A DNA stretch of 64,000 bases from Pollenia angustigena. Lineage: Eukaryota; Arthropoda; Insecta; Diptera; Polleniidae. The stretch is from positions 161,818,511-161,882,510 of the forward strand of contig OV884059.1 in NCBI GenBank assembly GCA_930367215.1, in the 5' to 3' direction. The first letter of the stretch is position 1; every line of letters starts with the position of its first letter. This document shows positions 1-10,922 of this stretch, piece after piece. The notes below the pieces were generated by a model. It was given only the letters and a program-made list of their open reading frames with translations, did not search any database and was not told the DNA's origin. The position numbers and the translations under genes are program-made.

Positions 1-1414
1 ACTTTAGAGGTATACCATCAACACCACAGGCATTTGAATTGATACTGTCAAAAGCTGTAATCAATTCCGATAAATCGATACCGCGAAACGAAAACCTTTC
101 ATCCACTTCATCATAGCTTAAAATTTCAGGGTCATTATTTAATTCAATGTTTAGACCATCCAAGAAGTAGTTGTTTGCTTGATCAACATCTAATTCTGCA
201 TTAGGATTAATTGTGTTATTAGTACATGCTACTCTTAATTGATTCCACATTTCTTTTGAACTCGCATCATCAAATAGTTTACTAAAATAACCCTTTTTTA
301 TTCTGCGAATTGTTCTTTTAGCTTTGTTCCTGTACTTACAAAACACTCTCCACTTAACGAAGGTAGGATCACCAATGTATGCCCTGTAAGCAATATCCCT
401 GAGTGACTTTGCATAAATGATTTCCCGAGATTTCATCCAATCTGTTGTTTTTCGTTTAATTTGTAATCTTTTTACAGGAACTAAGGAAAACATTTTAGAT
501 ATTAAAGAATCCAATATCGAAATTTGTAAATTAACGTTCATTGTACCATAAAATAAGGAAAAATCATGTTCTAATGCACATGATACCAAATCACGTATCT
601 CAACTGATGCGTAGTCGCGGTATTCAATAACTTCATTTGAATTACTACCAGAAGCAACCAAAGGAAACTCGAATAAAGCATAAATAAAAGCATGATGAGA
701 GGATAAAAATGGAACTTGCATTTGTCCTGTTGCGTTTAGTAGTGGTTGACCACTTATAAGGAAATAATCTATAAGTGTTGTGGTATTAAAACGTATATCA
801 AGATGGGTTGGAATTGAATTGTGCCTAATAGATAGATTAAAGCGATTGCATAAATTTCGAACTCTTCTTGCTTTTACAGGATCATACAAACCATTATTAA
901 AGTCACCTACTACAATTATATTATTATATCTTTCGAACATATCAGACATAGCAGAATCAAAGATATTCAAATTTCCGTTTGGCAAATACACAACTCCCAC
1001 TAGTATAACAATGCCACCGGTTGTTATCTCAACAAAAAGTATTTCACATTCACCATAATGTGACTGTGTATATATTATTTTATATGCAATGCTTTTTGAC
1101 ACATAAATCCCTACTCCTCCAGCACCCCCATTTTCCCGAGGACGATCATTTCTACAAAAAACATAACCATCAATGTCTACTACCCCATTTGGCACTTCTG
1201 GCTTTAACCAGGTTTCTGTTACAGCCACAATGTCAAATGAAGTTCCTTGTATAAGTCTTTTAAATTCATCAAATTTTACCGAGTATGGTGCTGGACAAAT
1301 ACTTTGGCAATTACAGTGACCTATTTTCAATCCATTTATAAACCCCCCTAACTGTGTATTTGCATCACTTCCATCGCTGACAACTGGACCCAAATTCAAG
1401 TTAACCGAAGTCAT
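1..1414 (-). CDS. non-LTR retrotransposon ORF2, endonuclease plus start of RT (partial)
   Basis: Reading the minus strand from the ATG at 1414, the frame stays open for 471 codons and runs off the window edge. The N-terminal third is an APE-type endonuclease: an NCQSI segment, the VTETWLKP metal-binding glutamate motif at about residue 60, and a GDFNN motif near residue 155. The usual SDH motif appears as SSHH, so the aspartate before the catalytic histidine is replaced. The last visible residues (DLSELITAF, NACGVDGIPLK) match the conserved lead-in to a LINE reverse transcriptase. Such proteins nick the target and copy the element's RNA in the nucleus. The style resembles CR1/Jockey-group LINEs; the exact clade is an inference. 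No stop or frameshift is seen in the visible part, so this may be a fairly young copy. Confidence 0.85.
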   Translation of the reverse strand, partial: MTSVNLNLGPVVSDGSDANTQLGGFINGLKIGHCNCQSICPAPYSVKFDEFKRLIQGTSFDIVAVTETWLKPEVPNGVVDIDGYVFCRNDRPRENGGAGGVGIYVSKSIAYKIIYTQSHYGECEILFVEITTGGIVILVGVVYLPNGNLNIFDSAMSDMFERYNNIIVVGDFNNGLYDPVKARRVRNLCNRFNLSIRHNSIPTHLDIRFNTTTLIDYFLISGQPLLNATGQMQVPFLSSHHAFIYALFEFPLVASGSNSNEVIEYRDYASVEIRDLVSCALEHDFSLFYGTMNVNLQISILDSLISKMFSLVPVKRLQIKRKTTDWMKSREIIYAKSLRDIAYRAYIGDPTFVKWRVFCKYRNKAKRTIRRIKKGYFSKLFDDASSKEMWNQLRVACTNNTINPNAELDVDQANNYFLDGLNIELNNDPEILSYDEVDERFSFRGIDLSELITAFDSINSNACGVDGIPLK

Positions 1415-2554
1415 ATTTGTACGTTACAAATTGAAGCCCTATTAACAAATCATATCTTAAAACTAAAAACACTAGTATAATTATTTCAATACAAATTATT
1501 ATAAATTGCATTAAAAATTCAAATTAAATCAGTCCAAAAATTTAATTTTATAAAACTAAAATTGTATAAAACAATTGATAAACTTGTATCAAAGATGCAA
1601 GTTATATAAAAGATATAAATATGTTGCAGGTAATTCATGAAATTCATTGCATCTTTAATATATCTGATCAATGTCATTACTATCTCACTAGGTCCACCAA
1701 GGGGGCATATCTATAATATCACTTAAATATTTGCAAAATTTGAAAACATGTTAAACTCATTTTAATATTTAAAATGCATAACCAAAACAATATTAATTGA
1801 CAGTACCAACAAACCCCTCTGTATTCCCAGTGTTACATATTAACATATTCTTAAACATATTCTTTAAAAAAAAAAAAAAAAATATATAATAACGAAATCA
1901 AGGTGTATTAATAAGGTGAAGTTGCCGCCCAGCTGACTGTAAATGCTTATTGCTGTTTGTTGCTTTTGTCAGTGCCATAATTTTTACATTTTTGTTATCA
2001 TAGAAATATTTGTTTTTAAATACATATGTACAAATAATCAAAACCTGAAAAACTGGTCAATTTTGTTTTGGAAAAGACATTTTTAATGAACATATGACAC
2101 TTCTACCTGATTAATACGCCTTGGTTTATTTTGATTACAATTATTTCATTATTTTGTAAGCAAAAAATATATGTTATTACTTTTTCATTGTTTACTTTCG
2201 TTTTTCTTAATTTTTTTGTTTGTTTTTTTTTATTTTTTTTTTATTGATTCTGTTACAATTCACTTCTCTTTTTTTATCATTTTCGTTATCTCAAAACTGG
2301 ATGAGATCATAGTAAAAATTTATTTATGCACTATTAAAGTTAAAGAGAAAAACGATTAAAAAAAATAAAGAGATAAATAAGAGTTAAAACTTGCGGAAAA
2401 GAGAAAAAAAAAATACTTGAAACTTAAAGAAAAAAAAAAATATATAATTTTGTAAAAGACAATAATAAAAAAAAGTAAAAGGTAGAAAAAGTAGAAAATA
2501 CAAAAATTTTAACCTTGTAAGGCATATTAGGAAAAAAAATAATATGTACAAGGT
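1415..2554. other. A/T-rich non-coding stretch between LINE pieces
   Basis: No convincing coding sequence. It holds an A run at about 1866-1881 and long T and A tracts from 2200 to 2500. It separates the ORF2 start at 1414 from an ORF1-like domain ending at 2555, which is further than the two ORFs of one LINE normally lie, so the two pieces may come from different insertions. Confidence 0.5.
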
Positions 2555-2986
2555 TTATGTTGTTTTAAACTCTGGAAATTTGTCCATCAAGTTGAATATG
2601 TCTAACGTTTTATGTGTTCCATCTCTCATTTTTATAACAGCATGAGGTTCGTTACCATTACGAAACTTGAAGCCAGTAATCCTATTACTCTTCTTTAATT
2701 GGCGACAAATATAACAAAGCTTGCTGGCCATAGGCGTGAGATGGTCATTAAGAAAAACTCTTGCTTCAAGGTCCGCACCATCATCGTTTTCTTCCTGACT
2801 TAGCAGGTCTTTCAGCATTAACTTGCGAGTGGCATAATATTTTTTTATTATTGCATCTCTAATGGCTATGGAATGGAACTGCACTAGTACCTCCGAATTA
2901 TTTTTGATACTTGTGTACTGTTTAACATCGTTTTCAACAAAAGGAACATTATATACCTCTGCCAATTTTAAAATCATAGCTTTCAA
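2555..2986 (-). pseudogene. LINE ORF1-like protein, FP25K-type C-terminal domain
   Basis: A 143-codon frame whose middle and end resemble the C-terminal domain of insect LINE ORF1 proteins related to baculovirus FP25K. Visible cues are VQFHSIAIRDAIIKKY, then VFLNDHLTPMASKLCYICRQ with the typical 'fiNehLT' core, then a basic KKSNRITGFKFRNG strand. In the family this domain binds RNA or mediates ORF1 packaging. The same frame continues upstream past the ATG for about a dozen codons and then meets a TGA near 3026, so the normal N-terminus (often PHD or coiled-coil) is lost. It lies upstream of the ORF2 at 1414 on the same strand and could be its partner. Family call from pattern recognition only. 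Confidence 0.55.
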
Positions 2987-4140
2987 CTTGGGCGAAGCAG
3001 CTGGTAATCCAGTGGACTGGATATGTCAAACCAAGATCTTCCTAAATTTTATAGTGATTTTAATAAAATAATATTTTACAGAAATTTTTTAACCCACTGT
3101 ATTCTTACATATATGTTTATCCTTTTCTATGGAAGAGCAAAAGATGATTTGTTATTCTACCACAAGTTTGATCAGAAAATTTAATGAATATTGGAAATAA
3201 AATAAATACAAAAATGTTGCTAAAATAATAAAAAATAGACTTTCAATAATAAACTTTATTAAGTTCATAATGTATCCAACAGATATTTGTTGGAAATTAA
3301 AAAACTAAATAAATTTTTAAAAATAATAATTCTACTTCGAATACAAATATCTGTTTAAGATAGAATTCCATTTGAGCTCAAGTTACTTGTTGTCCTTACG
3401 ATTTGTGTCACAAAACTTATTTACCTTTTTTTAAAGGAAAATTAAAATAAAATCGGTTAAAGAAAAAATAAATTAAAGTAAATAAATTAAAAACTTTTCC
3501 CTAAGACCTCAAAAGAAATATTTTTTTTTTATTTTTTTTTTTTTGCAAATTTAAATCCTTAAAGTATTTTTTTTTTTTTGCTTTTCTTTTAAAACTTTAC
3601 TTATATACTTACATTTTTAGTATCATAAATACCACTATAGTTCTATTATTTTTTTTAACCCAAAATTTATCTAAAGAAAAGCTATTTGAAGAAGGTTGAC
3701 TGTGTATTTAACATTTGAAAAGAGTAAAACTAAAACTAGAAAGAAAGCAAATGAAAGAAAAAAAACTTAAATGGGAAAAAAATATTTTTTAGACATTTTA
3801 AGTTGGCTTTTCTTAAGGCCTTTTGAGTATTCTTTAAATCTTGTAGAGTTTCACTTGTGCTAACAAATGTATAGACCCCAGTTTTTAACCGCTTTATTTT
3901 ACATTTTACCAACTATTTTTTTTTTGTACATTTTCTTTTCTTGTGGCAGATTTATGTTGAACTAAATCAGTTTTTTTTTCTGTATCGTTTTTTTTTTTAA
4001 TTTCGTTCCTTTAAACCCTTTTTTTCTGTGTGTTCGCAAACTATATGACTGGTGCCACCACAATGCCGTTAAACACAGACTTTGCCTTAAGTCATATGCT
4101 GTTAGTTCAAAAACAATTTCAGAGCCGTAAAGGAAATCAT
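2987..4140. other. A/T-rich spacer with poly(T) tracts
   Basis: Apart from long T runs near 3520-3580, 3905-3930 and 3970-4000 I see no gene, no clear terminal repeat and no recognisable element. Confidence 0.5.
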
Positions 4141-4461
4141 TCACATGGGAATTTTTATAAAATTTTCGTTTTTAATTTGTAAAGAACTTCCGGTTACTCC
4201 GGGATTGAAGCTGGGGTACGACTCAGTCGCGTTCTGGGTCCGTTACAGAAAATTTATTTACGGGGAAGAAAACACTTATTCAGATTCGGATTTCTTTTTT
4301 TTTCTCTTTATTTATTCTTTTCTCTTTAACGCACTTTTTTTTACTTGTTTTCGGTTCACACCAAGATTTCCAGGGAAGCTCGTGCAACCGCGTGGAGCGC
4401 TTGTTGTACCTAGAGCCAGTGCCCTACCACTCCTGCCCTCTAACTACTACCCTTCGTCCAA

Positions 4462-4609
4462 CTTGGATGTAAATCCAAGACTACTCTAGGACCCTCTGAT
4501 TTCTGGGTGTAACCTCAGAAATGCCTACCGCTTAGCCCTTACTCAGTGCTCTAGCCTCCTTCCAGACTGGATGTAAATCCTCCTCACTTTACTGGTTGCA
4601 AAACCAGTA
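4462..4609 (+). repeat. cluster of hairpins with GNRA-like loops
   Basis: Perfect or near-perfect short stems: CTTGGAT-GTAA-ATCCAAG at 4462-4479, GGAT-GTAA-ATCC at 4569-4580, TACTGGTT-GCAA-AACCAGTA at 4590-4609, and an imperfect stem TTTCTGGG...CAGAAA at 4500-4521 around GTAA. Stem sequences differ while pairing and loop type are kept, which suggests an RNA structure rather than a copied DNA motif. A further imperfect stem follows at about 4628-4650. Function unknown. Confidence 0.6.
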
Positions 4610-5121
4610 CCTATTCTTTACTATCACGGAATCGGTGTTACCAATCCCCTACTTAATTAATAGCACTGTGTATTATTTCACTGTGTTATTTTTTTTTTCT
4701 TATTCTTACAGGCTCTGTTACAACGTCTCACTTTGCATTCCAAAAACCAAGACCTTCATTATTTAATACTCCTCCTTTTATACTCGCGTATATGTACACA
4801 AATGTTGCTTTGAAGCTGCTACATTTCTACTTTGTTTTGAACCGCTAGCGGTAAACTCTCATCACACTGCCTGCTGTATTGCATCTGTTATTTGCTTCGG
4901 CGTTCATTATCCCACGCTCTTTGACTTCTCTTCTCTGCTGACAACTTTCTGTTGTCACAACTCTGCTAACGCCTCTGTCGCTTCTCCTCTGCTGACGCCA
5001 CTCTGTTGACTAATCTATTAACCCTGCTAGTCAGTATGACCCTCCACCTACCCCTGACTTAGTTCGACCACCTGTACCCCATCGACCTCCGGATTATCTG
5101 TAACGAAAAAGAAACCCAGTT

Positions 5122-5164
5122 GGCGGATGTTTATCCGCCCCTAGCGAATGGATGTAAATCCATT
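5122..5164 (+). repeat. two further hairpins of the same style
   Basis: GGCGGAT-GTTT-ATCCGCC at 5122-5139 and AATGGAT-GTAA-ATCCATT at 5147-5164. Both have 7-bp perfect stems and four-base loops, about 0.5 kb from the first cluster and at the edge of the same G/C-richer tract. Confidence 0.6.
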
Positions 5165-5578
5165 GCCCAGTAAAATATATACCAGTAATTCGTTATTTGT
5201 ATGACAAAATTGCCTACAATTTTGGTCTTCACAAATAACGTAAGCGCCAAAAATCAAATTTTACAGGAGAGAGTTTTTTTATTTTATTTCATTTAAATTT
5301 TGTATGAAATTTGTCGCTTACGATAAAATTGTTCTTGCTATAAAATCGTTACGGTACCTTATGTGACTATGACATTTTAGGAGATGATGCAAGTGTTGCC
5401 AAACAAGTCATTTATTAAAAAACACAAAATTGAAAATGATGTCGGTTAGGTTATTTTCGCGGTTAGGGCTCGATATCTTTATTTCTGGTTAAAGCCAGAT
5501 TATAGGTTACACAGCCAAAAAAAAAAATTTTTGAACGCATGGGCAATGGGGTACAACGTCGGTAAATTTTTCTTTGTT

Positions 5579-5817
5579 CACAGAAAAAATTCTCCAAAAT
5601 TTTTCACCAATTAAAGTATTAATCAAAAATAAAATCAGTTTTAATTAAAAATTTAATCAAGTGAATTAAACGTTTAATCAATTAAATTAAACGTTTAATT
5701 AATACTATAAAGTGGTTTAATTGATACTATTAATTTGTTTACTGGTGCAAATTTAATTAATTTTTTAATTAATATCACAAATTTTTTAATTGAAATCGAT
5801 GTTTATTTTTTTCTGTG
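5579..5817. mobile_element. MITE rich in TTAATT, CACAGAAAAAA ends
   Basis: A 239-bp A/T-rich element starting CACAGAAAAAATT and ending TTTTTTTCTGTG, so its ends are inverted repeats. The interior is made of TTAATTAAA-type motifs. An inverted second copy lies at 42701-42914, which supports calling it a dispersed element. Superfamily not determined. Confidence 0.65.
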
Positions 5818-6199
5818 TTGGTGTAATTTTATGATTTTACTTTGCTTAATTTATACCGATTTTTTTAAAATTATTTCTACGTGAAACAAAAGAATTCTGG
5901 AGTAAAATCTTCTAACAATAGTTTTAATTACTTTAAGGACATGTTTTGTAAACAAATAGACCAGGGTTGAGAAACTATAAATATTTTATAATATTTTAAA
6001 TAAAATTGTTTTTACAATCTTTCAATTGATGTGAGTATTTATTTATTATTGGGGGCTGTATTTTTTCAAAAATAAAAAAATTAAGTAAAAATTAAGTGAT
6101 TTTTTAAGAGTTAAAAAAACACATACAATTCAGAAAAATGCATGAAATCTTTATTTGAATCGATAGTACGGTCCATATAATTTAATGTTTGAAGATTAT
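5818..6199. other. spacer between MITE and mariner relic
   Basis: A/T-rich with no coding signal. The part from about 6130 probably includes the 3' end of the minus-strand mariner relic, but no terminal repeat is clearly visible. Confidence 0.35.
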
Positions 6200-6880
6200 T
6201 TCATGCAAATGTTGACCGTGACTGCGCCTCAAATGGTCGCTTAGTCCAAGTTTGGCATTTCGGCTGGTATCTCATGAATAAATGCTTCAATGTTGTCTTT
6301 CAATGCGTCAATTGAAGCGGGCATGTGTGCATAGACATGAGCTTTAGCATAGCCCCACAATAAATAGTCTAAAGGCGTTAAATCGCACGATCTAGGCGGC
6401 CAATTGACCGGTCCCGAACGTGAAATAAAATATTCACTCTCAATAAGTCCATTGTTAAGCGTGCTGTGTGGCATGTAGCACCGTTGAAACCACACGTCAT
6501 GCAAGTCAAGCTCTTGAATTTTGGGCAAAAAAAAAGTAGGATATCATCTCACGGTAGCACTCACCATTCACAGTTACGTTACGATTCGCATCATCTTTGA
6601 AGAAGTATGGTCCAATGATGCCAACAGCCCATAAACCGCCCCAAACTGTGACTTTTTCTGGATGCATTGGTAGCTCTTGCAATGCTTCTGGCTGATCTTC
6701 AGTCCAAAATCAATTCAGCTTATTAACGTACCCATTGAGCCAAAAATGAGCTTCGTCGCTGAACACAAGAAGCGCGCGATAGACTTTCTTAACAGAGCAA
6801 GCATTTTGATAATAAAATTCAATAGTTTGGAAGCGTTGTTCATTTGTCGAGCAATTATCTTGTCGAATCATTAAATTTTG
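6200..6880 (-). pseudogene. mariner-type transposase relic, internally deleted
   Basis: Minus-strand fragments match one insect mariner transposase in order. At 6880-6780 is the N-terminal helix-turn-helix region (NEQRFQTIEFYYQN...SVKKVYRAL). It is followed directly by SDEAHFWLNGYVNK, which carries the first catalytic Asp, so the DNA between them is deleted. At 6528-6241 is the C-terminal part with WPPRSCDLTPLDYLLWGY, holding the third catalytic Asp. The second catalytic motif (usually QDGATCH) lies in a shifted frame near 6470-6490, with a compensating shift about 15 codons later. The enzyme would cut and paste its element at TA sites; this copy cannot be functional. Its start abuts the hAT-like relic at 6880. 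Confidence 0.85.
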
Positions 6881-7079
6881 CGTTGACATGGTATCGATTT
6901 GTTTTTGCATATTTTAGTGAAAATGTATATTTTTGCATATTCAGGTTTTAATGCATATTTTGACATTTTTGAGGGATTTTTTTGAATACCATAATATGAA
7001 AAAAAAAATTTTTAAATACGTACAAAAAAATCTTTCCAGAAAAATGTTTAAATAATAAATAAATTCTTTTGGAGCAAGA

Positions 7080-7180
7080 TTTTCAAGATTTCGGCAAAAG
7101 ATCTCTTGATTCACCTTCCACCGCAGCCAGTTGAAGCAAAATGCACGCCTGGCTAGTTGCTTCAGAATTCTATTCAAAAT
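7080..7180 (+). pseudogene. inverted fragment of the hAT transposase
   Basis: Reading the plus strand near 7105-7130 gives IHLPPQPVEAK, the same LPPQPV core as the minus-strand relic at about 8190. The two DNA segments (including TGCTTCAGAATTCT at about 7161 and AGAATTCTGAAGCA at about 8140) are inverted copies. An internal inversion-duplication in the dead hAT element explains this best. Confidence 0.45.
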
Positions 7181-8011
7181 GAAAATTTTTTTGGTTTGTA
7201 TTGGCTTCTACTTGTTTTAATGTAGTATGTATGTGAAAAAGAAAAAAGGGGCTTAATTTGGAGGCGTGTCAAAAAAGTGAGCATATTAAAATCTATACAT
7301 ACGAAGTTTTATAAGGACTTTCTTGCACAGTAAAAAAAATTGGACATTTGAGGGAAGGATACGAGATGGCATAAGTGGCGCTCAGAATTTCAGGTCGGAT
7401 TGAAAAGTCACTAAAGACAAAAATGAACCCATGAACAACGATATGCGATATGATGAGATCGGACTTTAAATGGCAGCGCTACATATAATAAACCAAAATT
7501 GCTGTATTTTGGGGCGTGGTAAAAAAATTGTTTCCTGTTTTAGAAACTTCATTGACATATCTTTCATTCTAGGGGGTGACTGCCGACAACTTTTTTTTGC
7601 GACCCACCCTAATGTACAATTGCATATGGATTTTACATATGACAAACCAACTGCAAAAAACAGATCGTGTAAAAGCACCTTAAGGTAACAAGCATTTTTT
7701 GATGGGCTGTATTACGAACCTAAACTTAAACTGAAAATGTATATATAGACAAGTCTTTGAAACCGTCCAACTACAGTTAGAGTGGGCCCTATATGGGAGC
7801 TATAAATTATTCATTAGTCTTTATAAAAACAGACGTCAGTATAAAAATTGGTTGTGGTTTACACCTATGTAACATAACTGACCGACAATCGGAAAGTTTT
7901 ATGCTCTTATTTCTAGTCGTATAAAACTTAATTTGAATTATTTTGTGTAAAATGTCATGATACGTAACAGTTGTAGACAAACCAAAATTATTTTTGAGAG
8001 GGGAATTTATA

Positions 8012-8415
8012 TTAGATCCGTGGTAAATATTGACTTCGGGTTTCATTAAAATATAGTATTTCTCTTTCATTTTTATTTGCATAATCATCGGTATTAACAA
8101 GCTGTTCTAACATTCTTAAATTACCCAAAGTTTTTAATAGAATTCTGAAGCATCTAACCTGACCCCATCCTGTTGCTACTGGCTGCGGTGGAAGGCGAGC
8201 CAAGGGATAAATTTCATTTAAAATTGCAATATTATCGAATTTAATTTAAATTTCCTCTGCAACGCGGTATAAACTATATGACAAGCAAGTAACTTGTGAC
8301 GGTTTTGGATATAACATTTAAAACCCATTGGAAGCCTTAACCATATTAGGTGCTGCATCGCTTTAAAATAGAAGGATCTTTTTACAAAATCTTGAAAATC
8401 TTGTATTTTAAGCAA
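8012..8415 (-). pseudogene. hAT transposase fragment
   Basis: The minus-strand translation around 8203-8080 reads LARLPPQPVATGWGQVRCFRI, then NLRMLEQLVNTDD. This follows the insect hAT pattern 'PLPPxPVxTRWGxW ... NLxxLxxxVxxxDD', a conserved part of the transposase core. Upstream (8415-8218) is a fragment with FVKRSFYFKAMQHLIWL that could be the preceding KAPxR segment. Catalytic residues are not seen. It lies inside the TGCATATT-ended element and supports its hAT assignment. Confidence 0.5.
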
Positions 8416-8478
8416 AGCTTCTAAAGAATTTATTTATTAATTTTAAAACTTATTTTGGAGTTTTTTTTGTGTATTTGG

Positions 8479-9782
8479 TAGGGTATTCATTTAATCGGGC
8501 TTTTGCTTTAATCGGTTAATCGCTCGATTAATTAACCGAGGTTTTGGTTTAATCGGTTAATAATCGGTTAATATTGCTGTTGATCGGTTAACCGATTAAC
8601 AAAGTTTTGTTATAAATTAAGTAATTTCAATAAATAAAAATGCAAAAATTATTTATTATTTGGAGTTTATTAGCGAAAAAAAAACCAATAACATAACAAA
8701 CAAAACAATTCTTGGACTAAAATGAGCAAACAAAGAAAATTCAATACTAATTAATACATATGGGCATTCCCACAGAATGTTCTACCAGGATGAAAGAATA
8801 GAATGTTGGTAAGAATCGTCTTTCATTGTTTATTATTATAAAAAAAAGTCTATGTTTTTATAAAATAATGGTTTTTATAGCATATCTCAGCTGTTTTACT
8901 TGAGGAAATTGGGCTGGAAACTGGAAAACTTAATATTTTTTAAAGCTACATCTAAAGACATTTTTATATAATTATTTTATATGCAAAAAAAAAATGTTAT
9001 GTTTGGACTTTTTCTTCACAATCTCTCCATTACAATCAATTGTAAATTGAGTATTAGGTTTTTGTTAAGGTACTTTTAAGATATTTTTGGGAAAATTCAT
9101 GGTGATAATAATAAAAAAACATATGGAAAAATCGTAAGTTCGCGACCCCGTACGTTCGAAAAATAATTTGGTTTAAATGTTTAGCATTTAAGCGATTATT
9201 TTCTTTAGATTTGTTAAATCTTGACTTATAGAAAAATTCTTGCATTTATCGAAGATGTTAGAGAAATCCAAAGCAATCCATAATACAGAATATCTAATTT
9301 CTCAGTCTTTTTCCTGGATTTCTCTAAACATATAAAATCTTCCATTATACCATTATAGTACTGTTTTAATTTTTTACAATTTTGATCACTTCTAATTGTT
9401 TCGGTTACTATCGAGAGTTTCTTCTGTTGTCAGGCCATCATCTGGCATAGCTCAGCACCGCACATTCTGCAAAAAAGTTTATTTCCGAATCCCTTAGTTT
9501 CTGTTTTTGTACTGTATCTTAAGAATGTATTGCTAGAAGAAAATATATTGTATAAAAAAATATTTTCTGAACACATACCTTTTGAATATGAGACGAAACA
9601 AATAATTAAAAACACAAACACATTTTTTATAATACTACAAAAAATTCAAAATTTTGTTATATCGGTTAATCGACTGAAATTAACCGGTTTAATCGTTAAT
9701 CGGAAAAACGCAATTTTAAATTAACCGATCAGTTAATCGGGTAGTAATTAATCGGTTAACGGTTAACCGAAAGAATACCCTA
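8479..9782. mobile_element. non-autonomous hAT element with 8-bp target duplication
   Basis: The ends are exact inverted repeats (TAGGGTATTC ... GAATACCCTA). The element is flanked on both sides by GTATTTGG (8471-8478 and 9783-9790), an 8-bp target duplication as made by hAT transposases. Next to both ends are arrays of AATCGGTTAA-type motifs (8500-8610 and 9660-9770), probable transposase-binding repeats. The 1.3-kb interior has no transposase. The right array is a breakpoint of the 9.9-kb tandem duplication. Confidence 0.9.
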
Positions 9783-10922
9783 GTATTTGGAAATTTTTCA
9801 AAGAACATGTTTTTTATAATATGCAAAATTTAAAAAAGAGAACACTCAAAAATATGCAAAATAATGCATTTAAAACCTAAATATGCAAAAATAGGCATTT
9901 TCACCAAAATATGCAATAATATGCAAAAACAAATCGATGCCATTTTAACGCATAATAATAAAAGATAATTCGTCGACCTAGTTCTTAGACTATCGACTAC
10001 AAACATACTTTTGCATGGAAATACTAAGAAGGTAACAAATCCCTACACAGAAAGAATTTTCTTCACACATCCAATGGATTTTGACATTAATCCAATGAAA
10101 AATTACATTAAAAGTCAACCTATGTAACCTTTCATTGGATTAATGAAGAATGTCACATTATCAATATAAATTTTGCTGTATTGTAATGTCAAACGTTTAA
10201 AGAAATTTTTTATTATTTTAATAAATGTTTTTATATTTGAATGAAATTTTTAATTAATTTTATCCGTTTTTTAATTGTACGTTTTGAGTTGCAAAAAAAA
10301 ATTTTTTTACTTTATTGAAAGTAGTCATCCTATGAATATTATTCATAGATCTTATTAAATCCTTTTAATGAAACAGGTTTCATTGATCCAACGAAGCGCT
10401 GCATGTTCCTTTTTAATGCAATTTTTTATGGGGTTAATGTCAAAATTCATTGGTATTGGTGTGTTGTTGTGATTTTTATTTTTTTTTTTTATTCCTGTTT
10501 CAAATCATAAAGTTTTATTAATTCTATTTCGTTTACATCATGTTATGTTCTACTTTCATAAGGTTACCTTTAAGTAAATTGCACTGAATTCAATTTCCAG
10601 CCCGCGACGACCTTCATCTGCCTTCTTTCCATTTTTCTGGCAATTCAAACAAAAAATTTGTAGAATCAAACAATTTTTTGTCTGAAATCGGTCCTATAAA
10701 CAAATTTGCATATTCAAACAATTTATTTGCGTTTAGTTTATTGAAAAAAAACAATGATTTTTTCAAACAAATAATTTAACTGAATCAAACAAAAAGTTTA
10801 CTGAAATTCATAATATGAATTATACTAAATTTCAAAATAAAAAAAAAAAAGTTTTTGCACAAGCAATGACGCGCACACAAGTAAGCACTGTATGAGAAGA
10901 TGACGGCAGAGCAGAGCCGCCG

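Larger units (their letters stand above)
4141..5170. other. G/C-richer tract of unknown origin with hairpins
   Basis: Base composition changes abruptly here to pyrimidine-rich, less A/T-rich sequence. A 114-codon frame (4145-4489, plus) exists but is mostly Phe-rich low complexity and unlike any family I know. The tract contains several short self-complementary motifs (listed separately) and short phrases built on CTCTGCTGAC and GTTGAC near 4930-5020. It might be the 5' leader or internal region of an LTR retrotransposon, but no primer-binding site or LTR is recognised. Confidence 0.4.
6880..9951. mobile_element. hAT-like element relic with TGCATATT-rich ends
   Basis: The left end (GCGTTGACATGGTATCGATT then TTTTTGCATATTTT) recurs inverted at the right end near 9860-9951, including repeated TGCATATT motifs. 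The interior holds a decayed transposase with the hAT motif LPPQPV (see 8012-8250) and is split by a younger MITE at 8479-9782. It lies against the N-terminus of the mariner relic. No matching target duplication is visible, so the exact outer limits are uncertain. Confidence 0.55.

Noticed and set aside
4145..4489. 114-codon frame as a gene
   Set aside because: Phe-rich low complexity in the middle, no recognisable domain, and it overlaps the hairpin cluster.
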